DNA of 64,000 nt from Parerythrobacter lacustris (lineage in GTDB: Bacteria; Pseudomonadota; Alphaproteobacteria; Sphingomonadales; Sphingomonadaceae), in assembly GCF_024626475.1 (NCBI RefSeq), contig NZ_JANKHH010000002.1, positions 16,589 to 80,588 of the forward strand. Reading direction: 5' to 3'. The notes under the pieces were generated by a model. The model was not told the DNA's origin and did not search any database. It saw only the letters and a program-made list of their open reading frames with translations. Made by a program: the position numbers and the translations under genes. Below, one piece after another: positions 1 to 7,268 of this stretch (its first letter is position 1; every line of letters begins with the position of its first letter).

Positions 1-1131
1 GCGCGAGACATTATCGATCGCCGGGTGAACTCGCTGGGGACCCGCGAGCCGACGATCATCCGCCAGGGCGAGAACCGGATTGTCGTCCAGGTGCCCGGTC
101 TCGACGATCCGGACGAGGTCAAGGAACTGGTCGGCAAGACCGCGAAGCTCGAGTTCAAGCTGGTCGATCCTGAATTCCAGCAAGACCTGCCTAACGAGAC
201 GGCTGGTGAGGTCACCAAGGTCGGGACCCAGGTTGTTCCCTATGCCAAGGGCACGCCGCAGGAAGGATTCTCGGTCGTCGTCCGGCGGCTTGGCGGGATT
301 CAGGGCGATTCGCTGATTGACGCCAAGGCCGGCAACGATCCGCAGGACAACTCGCCGGTAGTCAACATCACTTTCGATGCGCAGGGCGGCTCGCGCTTTG
401 CCAAGCTGAGCGCAGAGAACGTCAATCGCCGCTTTGCGATCATCCTCGACGGCGAGGTGATTTCCGCACCCAACTTCAACGAGCCGATCTATGGCGGGCA
501 AGCGCAGATTTCGGGCAATTTCACCACCGAATCGGCGATCGCGCTGGCCATCCAGCTGCAATCGGGCGCGCTGCCGGTCGATCTCGAAATCGTCGAGGAA
601 CGCACCGTCGGGCCCGATCTCGGGGCGGATTCGATCAAGAAGGGGCTGATCGCGATCATGATCGGCCTGTTCGCGGTTATCGCGCTGATGATCGCGACCT
701 ACGGCCGCTTCGGACTTTACGCGACCTACGCATTGATCCTCAACGTCGGCATGCTGTTCGGCATCATGGCGATCGGCAACACCACGCTCACCCTGCCGGG
801 CCTGGCGGGTTTCGTCATCACCATCGGTGCAGCGGTCGACGCCAACGTGCTGATCAACGAACGCATCGCCGAGGAGCGCCGACGCGGGAGGCGGGTCGTC
901 GCAGCGGTCGAGACGGGCTACAAGGAAGCGAGCCGTGCGATCTATGACGCAAACGTCACCAATTTCATCGCCGGGGTGCTGTTGTTTCTGTTCGGGTCGG
1001 GGCCGGTTCGCGGCTTCGCGGTAGTCCTGATTATCGGCCTGTTCACCAGCGTCTTTACCGCCGTCACGCTGACCCGCATGTGGGTCGCGGGCTGGCTGCG
1101 CAAGGCGCGGCCCAACGAACTCGTGATTTGA
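1..1131 (+). CDS. secD: Protein translocase subunit SecD (5' truncated by window edge)
   Basis: C-terminal part of SecD, which with SecF uses the proton gradient to help the SecYEG channel move proteins across the inner membrane. The frame is open from base 1 and reads ARDIIDRRVNSLGTREP, the family's conserved IIxRRVxxLGTxEP region, so the start lies outside the window and the in-frame GTG at 25 is internal. The visible part holds the end of the periplasmic P1 domain, then about five membrane segments. The conserved segment GAAVDANVLINERIAEE in the membrane domain is intact. secF follows after 14 bases, so the two form the usual operon. Identity is seen directly and is secure; only the N-terminal portion is missing. 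Confidence 0.97.
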   Translation, partial: ARDIIDRRVNSLGTREPTIIRQGENRIVVQVPGLDDPDEVKELVGKTAKLEFKLVDPEFQQDLPNETAGEVTKVGTQVVPYAKGTPQEGFSVVVRRLGGIQGDSLIDAKAGNDPQDNSPVVNITFDAQGGSRFAKLSAENVNRRFAIILDGEVISAPNFNEPIYGGQAQISGNFTTESAIALAIQLQSGALPVDLEIVEERTVGPDLGADSIKKGLIAIMIGLFAVIALMIATYGRFGLYATYALILNVGMLFGIMAIGNTTLTLPGLAGFVITIGAAVDANVLINERIAEERRRGRRVVAAVETGYKEASRAIYDANVTNFIAGVLLFLFGSGPVRGFAVVLIIGLFTSVFTAVTLTRMWVAGWLRKARPNELVI

Positions 1132-1145
1132 GCAGGGGATAGACC

Positions 1146-2123
1146 ATGCGACTTCTCAAGCTTGTCCCCGACAACACCAACCTGAAGTTCCTCAAGTGGC
1201 GGATGCCGTTCTACGTCGTCAGCATCATTCTGATCGCGTTGAGCTGGGGCCTGGTGATCACCAAGGGGCTCAACTACGGCGTCGACTTCGCCGGCGGGCT
1301 CGAAATCCGCGCGAGCTTTGCCGAGGGCGAGCCCGCTCCGGTGGCCGAGCTGCGAGAGCGGGTCGCCCAGCTCGGCTATGGCGAGCCGGTGGTGCAGCAA
1401 TTCGGTGCCGAGAACCAGGTATCGATCCGCGTCCGTCTGCCCGCCGAAGCTGAAGGCGACAATGAGGCCGCCCAGCGCATCGCCAACGACATCGTCAGCG
1501 AGATTTCGAGCAACCACGAGGATTTCCAGCTCGACGGGAACGACAACGTTTCCGGCAAGGTATCGGGCGAGTTCTGGAACACCGCGATCTGGGCACTGGT
1601 CGCGGCGATGGTCGCGATCTCGATCTACATCTGGGTTCGCTTCGAATGGCAGTTCGGTGTCGGCGCTCTGTTTGCCCTGTTCCACGACGTGTCGCTGACG
1701 TTGGGACTGTTCGCGCTGTTCCAGCTCGAATTCAGTCTGCAGATCGTCGCCGCAATCCTCGCGATCATCGGTTACTCGCTCAATGACACCATCGTCGTTT
1801 ACGACCGGATTCGGGAAAACCTGAAGAAGTATCGCAAGATGGCGATGCCGGAACTGCTCGACCTGTCGGTCAACGAGACTCTCGCGCGTACGGTGATGAC
1901 CTCGCTGACGCTGTTCGTTGCGCTGATCCCGTTGGTCCTGTTCGGGCCGGAAAGCCTGTTCGGCCTGTCGGCGGCAATAACCTTCGGGCTGTTCGTCGGG
2001 ACCTACAGCTCGGTCTATATGGCCGCGCCGATCCTGATCTGGCTGGGGGTCACGTCGAACAGCTTCGTCCCTGACGAGAGCGCTACCGACAAGCAGGACC
2101 GGCTGGCCCGGGGCGAAGTCTGA
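1146..2123 (+). CDS. secF: Protein translocase subunit SecF
   Basis: 325-residue SecF, partner of SecD in the Sec accessory membrane complex. An N-terminal membrane segment (about residues 20-40) is followed by a periplasmic domain with the motif NYGVDFAGG. Five further membrane segments follow, including the diagnostic SLNDTIVVYDRIREN (about residues 212-226). The length is normal for the family. The start ATG has an AGGGGAT-like ribosome site just upstream and lies 14 bases after secD. The gene ends 4 bases before the stop of the convergent glycosyltransferase gene, leaving no room for a separate terminator between them. Confidence 0.97.
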   Translation: MRLLKLVPDNTNLKFLKWRMPFYVVSIILIALSWGLVITKGLNYGVDFAGGLEIRASFAEGEPAPVAELRERVAQLGYGEPVVQQFGAENQVSIRVRLPAEAEGDNEAAQRIANDIVSEISSNHEDFQLDGNDNVSGKVSGEFWNTAIWALVAAMVAISIYIWVRFEWQFGVGALFALFHDVSLTLGLFALFQLEFSLQIVAAILAIIGYSLNDTIVVYDRIRENLKKYRKMAMPELLDLSVNETLARTVMTSLTLFVALIPLVLFGPESLFGLSAAITFGLFVGTYSSVYMAAPILIWLGVTSNSFVPDESATDKQDRLARGEV

Positions 2124-2127
2124 CGCG

Positions 2128-3312
2128 TCAGCCGCTGCCGGTCAGCCGCTCGAAATGGGCGGCGAGATCGGCAGCGTTGCGATCCCAACTGAAGCGTTCG
2201 GCAAATGCGGCGACCGCTTGAGGATCCGCCTTCGCGGCGAGCACCTGCTCCATCCCCTGCGCGACTGCCTCGACCGTCCGCTCGACAATGACCCCGGCTG
2301 TGTGCGCGGTGAGCAGTTCGCGCGCACCGCCGACATCGGAGATGACGATCGGCGTCCCGCAGGCGAGCGCCTCGACCCATGCGTTCGCCAGACCCTCGCG
2401 CGCCGAAGGCAGCACCATCGCATCCGATGTCGAGAGAATGAGCGGTAACAGGTCGTGATCGACCGAGCCGGTGAAATGGACCCGGTCGGCGACGCGCAGA
2501 TCCTGCGCCAGGTTGCGCAGGTGGCGTTCATCCTCGCCCTTGCCGACCAGTACCAGATGCGCGCCGGCAATTTTGGCCAGCGCGCCGATCACCAGATCCT
2601 GCCCCTTGTGCTGGACCAGTGCCCCGACAGTGGAGAAGACCGGCGCGGTCGCGGGCAGGGCAATCCCCAGTTCCTTCGATAGGGTCGAGCGCAACGCGAC
2701 ATTGCCGAGCGGACGAAAGCGGTCGCGATCGAGCCCGGTGTAGTTGAGCGCAATCTTGCGTCTGCTCATGCCCAGTGCGACCATATCGTCCGCCAGCGCC
2801 TGAGAGACTGCGATCAGCCCAGTGGCGCGCGCAGCGGCGTGAAGCATCTGCTCGCGGGCGAAATCCTTCGCGCCCCAGAAGGTGATGTCCGATCCGCGGG
2901 CCTTGATCGATAGCGGCAGGCCGAGCCGTTCGGCGATCCACGCAGCGGCAGGGCCATCGGGGTAAAAGAACTGCGCATCGACCAGTGCGAAGGGCTGTTG
3001 CGCGTGCAGCCGCTCGACCAGCGGCAGTATCTTCCGTGCGATGTTGGACGGATTGCTGCGCGCGCCGAAGCGCGGGATGAGGGTGAACTTGGGGCGAAAG
3101 ATTTCGACCCCGTGCTCGATCCCGTCGATCGCGGCTGCCGCGAGTGGCTTGTACTTCCCGAATGCGATGGGCGGGATGCCGATCGGGTTCACCACCGAGA
3201 CCTTCCAGTCGCCTCGCTTGGCCAGCGCCTCGAGCGAGCGTGCGACGAAAGTCCCGAACCGCGGCGCATGCGAGTTGGGATACAGCGTCGAGATGGAGAG
3301 AACGCGTTTCAT
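2128..3312 (-). CDS. Glycosyltransferase family 4 protein
   Basis: 394-residue GT-B fold glycosyltransferase. The N-terminal half begins MKRVLSISTLYPN and contains a glycosyltransferase-4-like acceptor domain. The C-terminal half has the GT4 nucleotide-sugar region, seen as EGLANAWVEALACGTPIV followed by SDVGGARELL, which carries the conserved E-x7-E pattern. It resembles exopolysaccharide or TuaC-like enzymes, but the sugar donor and acceptor cannot be read from sequence. It is convergent with secF and lies 7 bases downstream of the HTH gene on the same strand, so the two may be co-transcribed. Confidence 0.88.
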   Translation of the reverse strand: MKRVLSISTLYPNSHAPRFGTFVARSLEALAKRGDWKVSVVNPIGIPPIAFGKYKPLAAAAIDGIEHGVEIFRPKFTLIPRFGARSNPSNIARKILPLVERLHAQQPFALVDAQFFYPDGPAAAWIAERLGLPLSIKARGSDITFWGAKDFAREQMLHAAARATGLIAVSQALADDMVALGMSRRKIALNYTGLDRDRFRPLGNVALRSTLSKELGIALPATAPVFSTVGALVQHKGQDLVIGALAKIAGAHLVLVGKGEDERHLRNLAQDLRVADRVHFTGSVDHDLLPLILSTSDAMVLPSAREGLANAWVEALACGTPIVISDVGGARELLTAHTAGVIVERTVEAVAQGMEQVLAAKADPQAVAAFAERFSWDRNAADLAAHFERLTGSG

Positions 3313-3319
3313 CGATCTC

Positions 3320-3892
3320 TCACAGCTTGCGGACCAGCATTTCGGCGACCGCGATCCATGCCGGATCGTCGACCACGATCTGCTTCTGGCCCATACCGGG
3401 CGGCAGCACCCCGATCAGTGTGCCCTGCCGGTCGATCAGCCGTCCGAAAGCGAAACGTCCGCCAGGGCGCGGAACCAGCACGTCGCGGTTGATCGCCTTG
3501 CTGCTGTCCGAAAGTCCGACTTCCCGCAGCCACAGCTGATCGCCCGCGCGGTATTCGCCCATGCCCGCTTCGACCGTGAGTGCCATCAGCGGAGCATCGC
3601 CGCCCAGTTCGGTCGGCAGCACCGCGTCGGCTTCCCGCGTCAAAGCTTCGGCACCTGCTTCGGTCAGGCGTGCCACGATCTTGGGGTGCGAGCCGGTTTC
3701 GGATCGTACCAGTGACTCCGGATCGACTTCCAGCGCGGCGGCGATCCGTTCCATCCAGACCAGCGAGAGATTGCGCATGCCCGTCTCGAGGCGGCCAATC
3801 GTCTGCGGGGTCGTTTCGGGGACGCAGGCCTCGGCCAGATCGGCGAGTGTCCAGCCCTTTGCCTTGCGCAGGTCACGAATCCGGTTGATCAA
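3320..3892 (-). CDS. XRE-family HTH regulator with an S24-like C-terminal region
   Basis: 190-residue DNA-binding protein. Residues about 1-60 are a Cro/CI-type helix-turn-helix (IRDLRKAKGWTLADLAEA, then TPQTIGRLETGMRNLSLVWM). The C-terminal 100 residues (EYRAGDQLWL, then FAFGRLIDRQGTLIGVLPPG) look like the beta-rich fold of LexA/CI peptidase S24 proteins. However, the usual GDSM serine motif is replaced by EAGMGE, so self-cleavage is not expected. Its target is unknown. The region 3893-3988, shared with the divergent DUF6456-like gene, is the obvious place for an operator. Confidence 0.82.
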   Translation of the reverse strand: MINRIRDLRKAKGWTLADLAEACVPETTPQTIGRLETGMRNLSLVWMERIAAALEVDPESLVRSETGSHPKIVARLTEAGAEALTREADAVLPTELGGDAPLMALTVEAGMGEYRAGDQLWLREVGLSDSSKAINRDVLVPRPGGRFAFGRLIDRQGTLIGVLPPGMGQKQIVVDDPAWIAVAEMLVRKL

Positions 3893-3988
3893 CCAAGCCT
3901 CCTCTGGCGAACCATATCGGTTTCTCCTTTCCTACAGGGTTCCACTTTTGGCAAGGAGCGATTCGCCAATCACCATGGGGAGCAAGAC

Positions 3989-4465
3989 ATGCGCCGCGAA
4001 CTCGTCGAACGCGAACTGACCAGCGAGGGTGTGCGCCACGCCGCAAATGCGAAGGGGAAACGGCGCACGGCGACCATCAACATCGCCGAATCCCCGCTCG
4101 GCTGGCTTCACGCGCGCGGCCATCTCGATGACCGGCTGTTCGATGCAGGGGAACGCCTGCGCGCTGACTACGAGCGCGCTCAGCTCGGCCCCAATGTCAC
4201 CATGCGGTGGGACCCGGTGCGGATCAAGGGGCAGGGGAGTGACGCATCCCTAAACCCAACCGAACGCCAGATTGCCGCAAAGGCGCGCTTCCACGGCGCG
4301 CTGGGCGAGGCCGGGAAGGGTTTGCAGGACATCCTCTGGCGCGTCGTCTGCGCCTGCGAGGGCCTGCCCGACGCCGAACGTGCGCTGCAATGGCCTGCGC
4401 GCAGCGGCAAGCTGGTGCTCAAGCTCGCGCTCGACCGGGTGGCCGACTATTATCGTATCAATTGA
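3989..4465 (+). CDS. DUF6456-like domain protein
   Basis: 158-residue protein that resembles the alphaproteobacterial DUF6456 family. Recognisable features are the ESPLGWLHARG segment near residue 35, the AGERLRADYERAQLGPNVTMRW stretch in the first half, and a helical C-terminal half ending in LKLALDRVADYY. No signal peptide or membrane segment is present. Related domains occur in proteins with helix-turn-helix modules, so a DNA-linked role is possible but is inference. It is transcribed divergently from the HTH regulator at 3320-3892 and followed by a palindromic repeat element. Confidence 0.75.
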   Translation: MRRELVERELTSEGVRHAANAKGKRRTATINIAESPLGWLHARGHLDDRLFDAGERLRADYERAQLGPNVTMRWDPVRIKGQGSDASLNPTERQIAAKARFHGALGEAGKGLQDILWRVVCACEGLPDAERALQWPARSGKLVLKLALDRVADYYRIN

Positions 4466-4469
4466 TTTT

Positions 4470-4601
4470 CTCACACCAAGGCACGAAGAGGTTGCGCTAG
4501 CGGCGAAGCCGCCCTGCGAAGCTGGCCCTTCGACTTATCCGCAACCTGTGTTTGGCAGGCCTGCTGCCTCAGGCGATCCCGTCTTCGTGTCTTCGTGTGA
4601 G
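4470..4601. repeat. Palindromic repeat element with 20-bp terminal inverted repeats
   Basis: The arms at 4470-4489 (CTCACACCAAGGCACGAAGA) and 4582-4601 are inverted copies with 2 mismatches in 20. The core of about 90 bases has no plausible gene. The element fills the space between two convergent genes and could fold into a long hairpin that acts as a terminator for both. Its CACGAAGA-type arms suggest a relation to the GCAGAGACG-type elements at 19337 and 63427, but the sequences differ enough to be a separate subfamily. Confidence 0.75.
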
Positions 4602-4603
4602 TC

Positions 4604-5176
4604 TCAACACCCCATCATTTCCGCCACCCGGTCTCGCAAGACCGGCAGAACCTCCGCCTCGAACCATGGATTGTTGCGCATCCAGTTTGTGCTGCGCCAC
4701 GATGGGTGCGGCAGCGGAAAATAGCGCGGCAGGTGGTCTTGAAACTGCCGCACCCGCTCGGTGAGCGATGCCTTGCCGCTGTCGCAGAGATAGCGTGCCT
4801 GCGCATAGCTTCCGATCAGCAAGGTTAGGCGATCCTCCGGCAATTCGGTCATGATTCGCGCGTGCCATGTGGGGGCGCATTCAGGGCGTGGCGGCTTGTC
4901 GCCGCCGCTGGCTTTGCCCGGGTAGCAGAACCCCATCGGCACCAGCGCGACCCGCGCCGGATCGTACATTTCGCTCTTGGTCAGGCCGGTCCACTCGCGC
5001 AGACGGTCACCGCTGGCATCGTCCCACGGGATGCCGCTGGCGTGGACCTTTGCACCGGGTGCCTGACCGATGATCACCAGCCTTGTGGTCGGGGAGAAGC
5101 TGACGACGGGCCGGACCCCATGCGGCAAATGCGCGGTGCAGATGGTGCAGGCGGCAATCTCGTCGCGCAGGCTCAC
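4604..5176 (-). CDS. Uracil-DNA glycosylase family protein
   Basis: 190-residue member of the uracil-DNA glycosylase superfamily. Motif A reads GQAPGAKVHASGIPWDDASG (about residues 37-56) and the C-terminal motif is a LPHPSW loop near residue 155. Two N-terminal cysteines (CTIC, about residues 9-12) are placed like cluster ligands of family 4/5 enzymes, but a full four-cysteine set is not evident. The exact subfamily and whether it removes uracil are therefore uncertain. Its start overlaps the 3' end of the ABC-F gene by 4 bases on the same strand, suggesting translational coupling. Confidence 0.8.
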   Translation of the reverse strand: MSLRDEIAACTICTAHLPHGVRPVVSFSPTTRLVIIGQAPGAKVHASGIPWDDASGDRLREWTGLTKSEMYDPARVALVPMGFCYPGKASGGDKPPRPECAPTWHARIMTELPEDRLTLLIGSYAQARYLCDSGKASLTERVRQFQDHLPRYFPLPHPSWRSTNWMRNNPWFEAEVLPVLRDRVAEMMGC

Positions 5177-7113
5177 CCTTCCACCAGCTCCGCCAGTTCG
5201 AGCCAGCGCTCTTCCGCAGCTTCCTTCTCGGCACGGGCGTTCTCGATGCCCTGGCTGATACTGGCGAATTTCTGCGGGTCGGCGGTGTAGAGCACGGGGT
5301 CGGACAGCAGCGTCTCGCCCTTGGCGATTGCCGCTTCCAGTTCCTCGATCCGCTTCGGCAGCAGTTCGTAGTCACGCTGGTCCTTGTAGGAGAGCTTCTT
5401 GCCCACCTTCCCGCTTGCGGGAGGGGGCGAGGGGGCGGGCGCCTCTACCTCAGACCCAACCATAACCCCTCCCGCAAGCGGGAGGGGAGATTTCTTCGCC
5501 TTGACCTGATTCCGCTCGCGCCGCTTGGCCTCCCAGTCCTCGTAGCCGCCCGCGACGATATCGACCAAGCCGCTTCCGTCGAGCCCGAGCGTCACCGTCA
5601 CGGTCTTGTCGAGGAAGTCGCGGTCGTGGCTGACGATCAGCACGGTGCCGTCGTAATCGGCGATCACTTCCTGTAGCAGGTCGAGCGTTTCGAGATCGAG
5701 ATCATTGGTCGGCTCGTCGAGCACCAGCAGGTTGGACTTGCGGGCGAATTCGCGCGCCAGCAGCAGGCGGCTGCGCTCCCCGCCTGACATGATGCCGACC
5801 CTGGTGTCGACCACCCGGGGGTCGAACAGGAAGTCTTTCAGGTAGCCTTGCACGTGCTTGCGCACCCCGCGCACGTCGATCCAGTCGCCGCCTTCGGCCA
5901 GCACCTGCCGCACGGTCTTGTCGCCTGCCATCAGGCTGCGCTGCTGGTCGATCATCACCCCGGTGAGCTTTTTCGAAATCTCGACCTTGCCGCTGTCGGG
6001 CTGCAGTTCGCCGGTCAGCAGCTTGAGCAGCGTCGTCTTGCCCGCGCCGTTCGACCCGACCACCCCGATCCGGTCGCCGCGCTGGATACGCAGGGTGAAA
6101 TCGCGGATTATTGTGCGGCCCTTTACTCCGCCATCCGTTCGCCCTGAGCTTGTCGAAGGGCTTGGCGCTGGCCCTTCGACAAGCTCAGGGCGAACGGGAG
6201 TCGGGACGTCATTTGCCGGATAGGATTTCCACACGCCCTCCGCGACGATCACCGACTTGCTCTTGAAGTCCTCCTCGCTCGCGAGGCCGAGCTTGGCGCT
6301 GCCGGTGGGGGTGATCATCGCCGCGCGTGCGCTGCGCATCTGCCACAGCTTTTCGAGCCGCCCCTGGTTGCGCTTGCGCCGAGCGGTGACGCCGCGTTCG
6401 AGCCAGTGCGCCTCGAGCTTGAGCTTGGCATCGAGCTTTTCCGCCGCGCGCGCCTCTTCGGCGTAGACCGCCTCTTCCCACGCGTCGTAGCCGCCGAAAC
6501 CGATCTCCTTGCGGCGCAGCGTCCCGCGGTCGAGCCAGATCGTCGCGCGGGTGAGGCGTTTGAGGAAAGTCCGGTCGTGGCTGATGACCACGAAGGCGCC
6601 CTTGTAGCGGTCGAGCCAGCTTTCGAGCCAGGCGATCGCCGCGAGGTCGAGGTGGTTGGTCGGCTCGTCCATCAGCAGCAGGTCGGGGTCCTGCGCCAGC
6701 GCGCGGGCGATGGCGGCGCGGCGTCTTTCGCCCCCGCTCGCGCCCTTGGACGGCGTGCTCATGTCGATGCCGAGCTGGCTGGCGATGGCTTCGACCTCGT
6801 GCTCGGCCGGGGCATGATCGCCCGCCAGCGCAAAGTCCATCAGCGTGGTATGGCCGGTAAAATCGGGGTCCTGCTCCAGCACCACGATCCTGAGGCCCGG
6901 CTTGACCTTGCGCTCGCCCTTGTCGGCTTCGATCTTGTCGTCAATCAGGCGGAACAGCGTGGTCTTGCCCGCCCCGTTGCGGCCGATCAGCGCCAGCCGG
7001 TCGCGTGGTTGGATATGCAGGTCGAGAGCGTCGTGGTCGGGCCCGCCGAATAGCCACCGGCCGCCCTGCTGCAGGGCCACGCCTTCGAGATTGAGAACGG
7101 GAGGTTGCGCCAT
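5173..7113 (-). CDS. ABC-F family ATPase (Uup-like) with two in-frame repeat insertions
   Basis: 646-residue soluble protein with two ABC ATPase domains and no membrane segments. It belongs to the ABC-F group that acts at ribosomes; Uup-like members carry a C-terminal coiled coil, which is present here (LLPKRIEELEAAIAKGETLL onward). Domain 1 has Walker A GRNGAGKTTL, signature SGGERRR and Walker B LLMDEPTNHLD. Domain 2 has GSNGAGKTTL, SGGERSR and LVLDEPTNDLD. Two low-complexity stretches, one between the domains (around RPELVEG) and one before the coiled coil (around KSPLPLAGG), are translations of palindromic repeats at 6136-6196 and 5408-5487. Both keep the reading frame and fall in linkers, so the protein is probably functional. 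Confidence 0.93.
   Translation of the reverse strand: MAQPPVLNLEGVALQQGGRWLFGGPDHDALDLHIQPRDRLALIGRNGAGKTTLFRLIDDKIEADKGERKVKPGLRIVVLEQDPDFTGHTTLMDFALAGDHAPAEHEVEAIASQLGIDMSTPSKGASGGERRRAAIARALAQDPDLLLMDEPTNHLDLAAIAWLESWLDRYKGAFVVISHDRTFLKRLTRATIWLDRGTLRRKEIGFGGYDAWEEAVYAEEARAAEKLDAKLKLEAHWLERGVTARRKRNQGRLEKLWQMRSARAAMITPTGSAKLGLASEEDFKSKSVIVAEGVWKSYPANDVPTPVRPELVEGPAPSPSTSSGRTDGGVKGRTIIRDFTLRIQRGDRIGVVGSNGAGKTTLLKLLTGELQPDSGKVEISKKLTGVMIDQQRSLMAGDKTVRQVLAEGGDWIDVRGVRKHVQGYLKDFLFDPRVVDTRVGIMSGGERSRLLLAREFARKSNLLVLDEPTNDLDLETLDLLQEVIADYDGTVLIVSHDRDFLDKTVTVTLGLDGSGLVDIVAGGYEDWEAKRRERNQVKAKKSPLPLAGGVMVGSEVEAPAPSPPPASGKVGKKLSYKDQRDYELLPKRIEELEAAIAKGETLLSDPVLYTADPQKFASISQGIENARAEKEAAEERWLELAELVEG
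5408..5487. repeat. Palindromic repeat pair inside the ABC-F gene (CCCTCCCGC type)
   Basis: Two short palindromes face each other: TCCCGCTTGCGGGA near 5409-5422, and CCCCTCCCGC-AA-GCGGGAGGGG at 5466-5487. About 40 bases lie between them. The unit is translated as part of the linker before the coiled coil of the ABC-F protein (KSPLPLAGG through SPPPASGK). A related design using CCCCTCCCC arms lies at 7159-7268, just upstream of the same gene. Confidence 0.8.
6136..6196. repeat. 25-bp perfect inverted repeat inside the ABC-F gene (RPELVEG type)
   Basis: Arms at 6136-6160 and 6172-6196 are perfect inverted copies of 25 bases around an 11-base loop. The arms begin CGTTCGCCCTGAGCTTGTCG. The sequence is of a REP-like type I know from sphingomonad genomes. 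It is translated here as PVRPELVEG and PSTSSGRT in the linker between the two ATPase domains. Confidence 0.9.
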
Positions 7114-7158
7114 AGCGCGTGCCAGCTAGGCGAGCTTTCGACAACTGGCAACTCAAAG

Positions 7159-7268
7159 CCCCTCCCCAAGGGGAGGGGTTGGGGTGGGGGTACGGCGCGT
7201 GTGGCTTCGTCCGGCTTTACCACAAGCGCCGTACACCCACACCCAACCCTCTCCCTCAAGGGAGAGGG
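7159..7268. repeat. Long BIME-like palindromic element
   Basis: Nested palindromes: CCCCTCCCC-AA-GGGGAGGGG at 7159-7178, GTACGGCGC at 7190-7198 matched by GCGCCGTAC at 7226-7234, and CCCTCTCCCT-CA-AGGGAGAGGG at 7247-7268. The outer parts also pair (TTGGGGTGGGGG against the CACCCACACCCAA side), giving one long imperfect hairpin. It fills the gap between the amidohydrolase stop codon (7269-7271) and the ABC-F start on the same strand. It may act as a terminator or RNA-stabilising hairpin. Confidence 0.85.
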
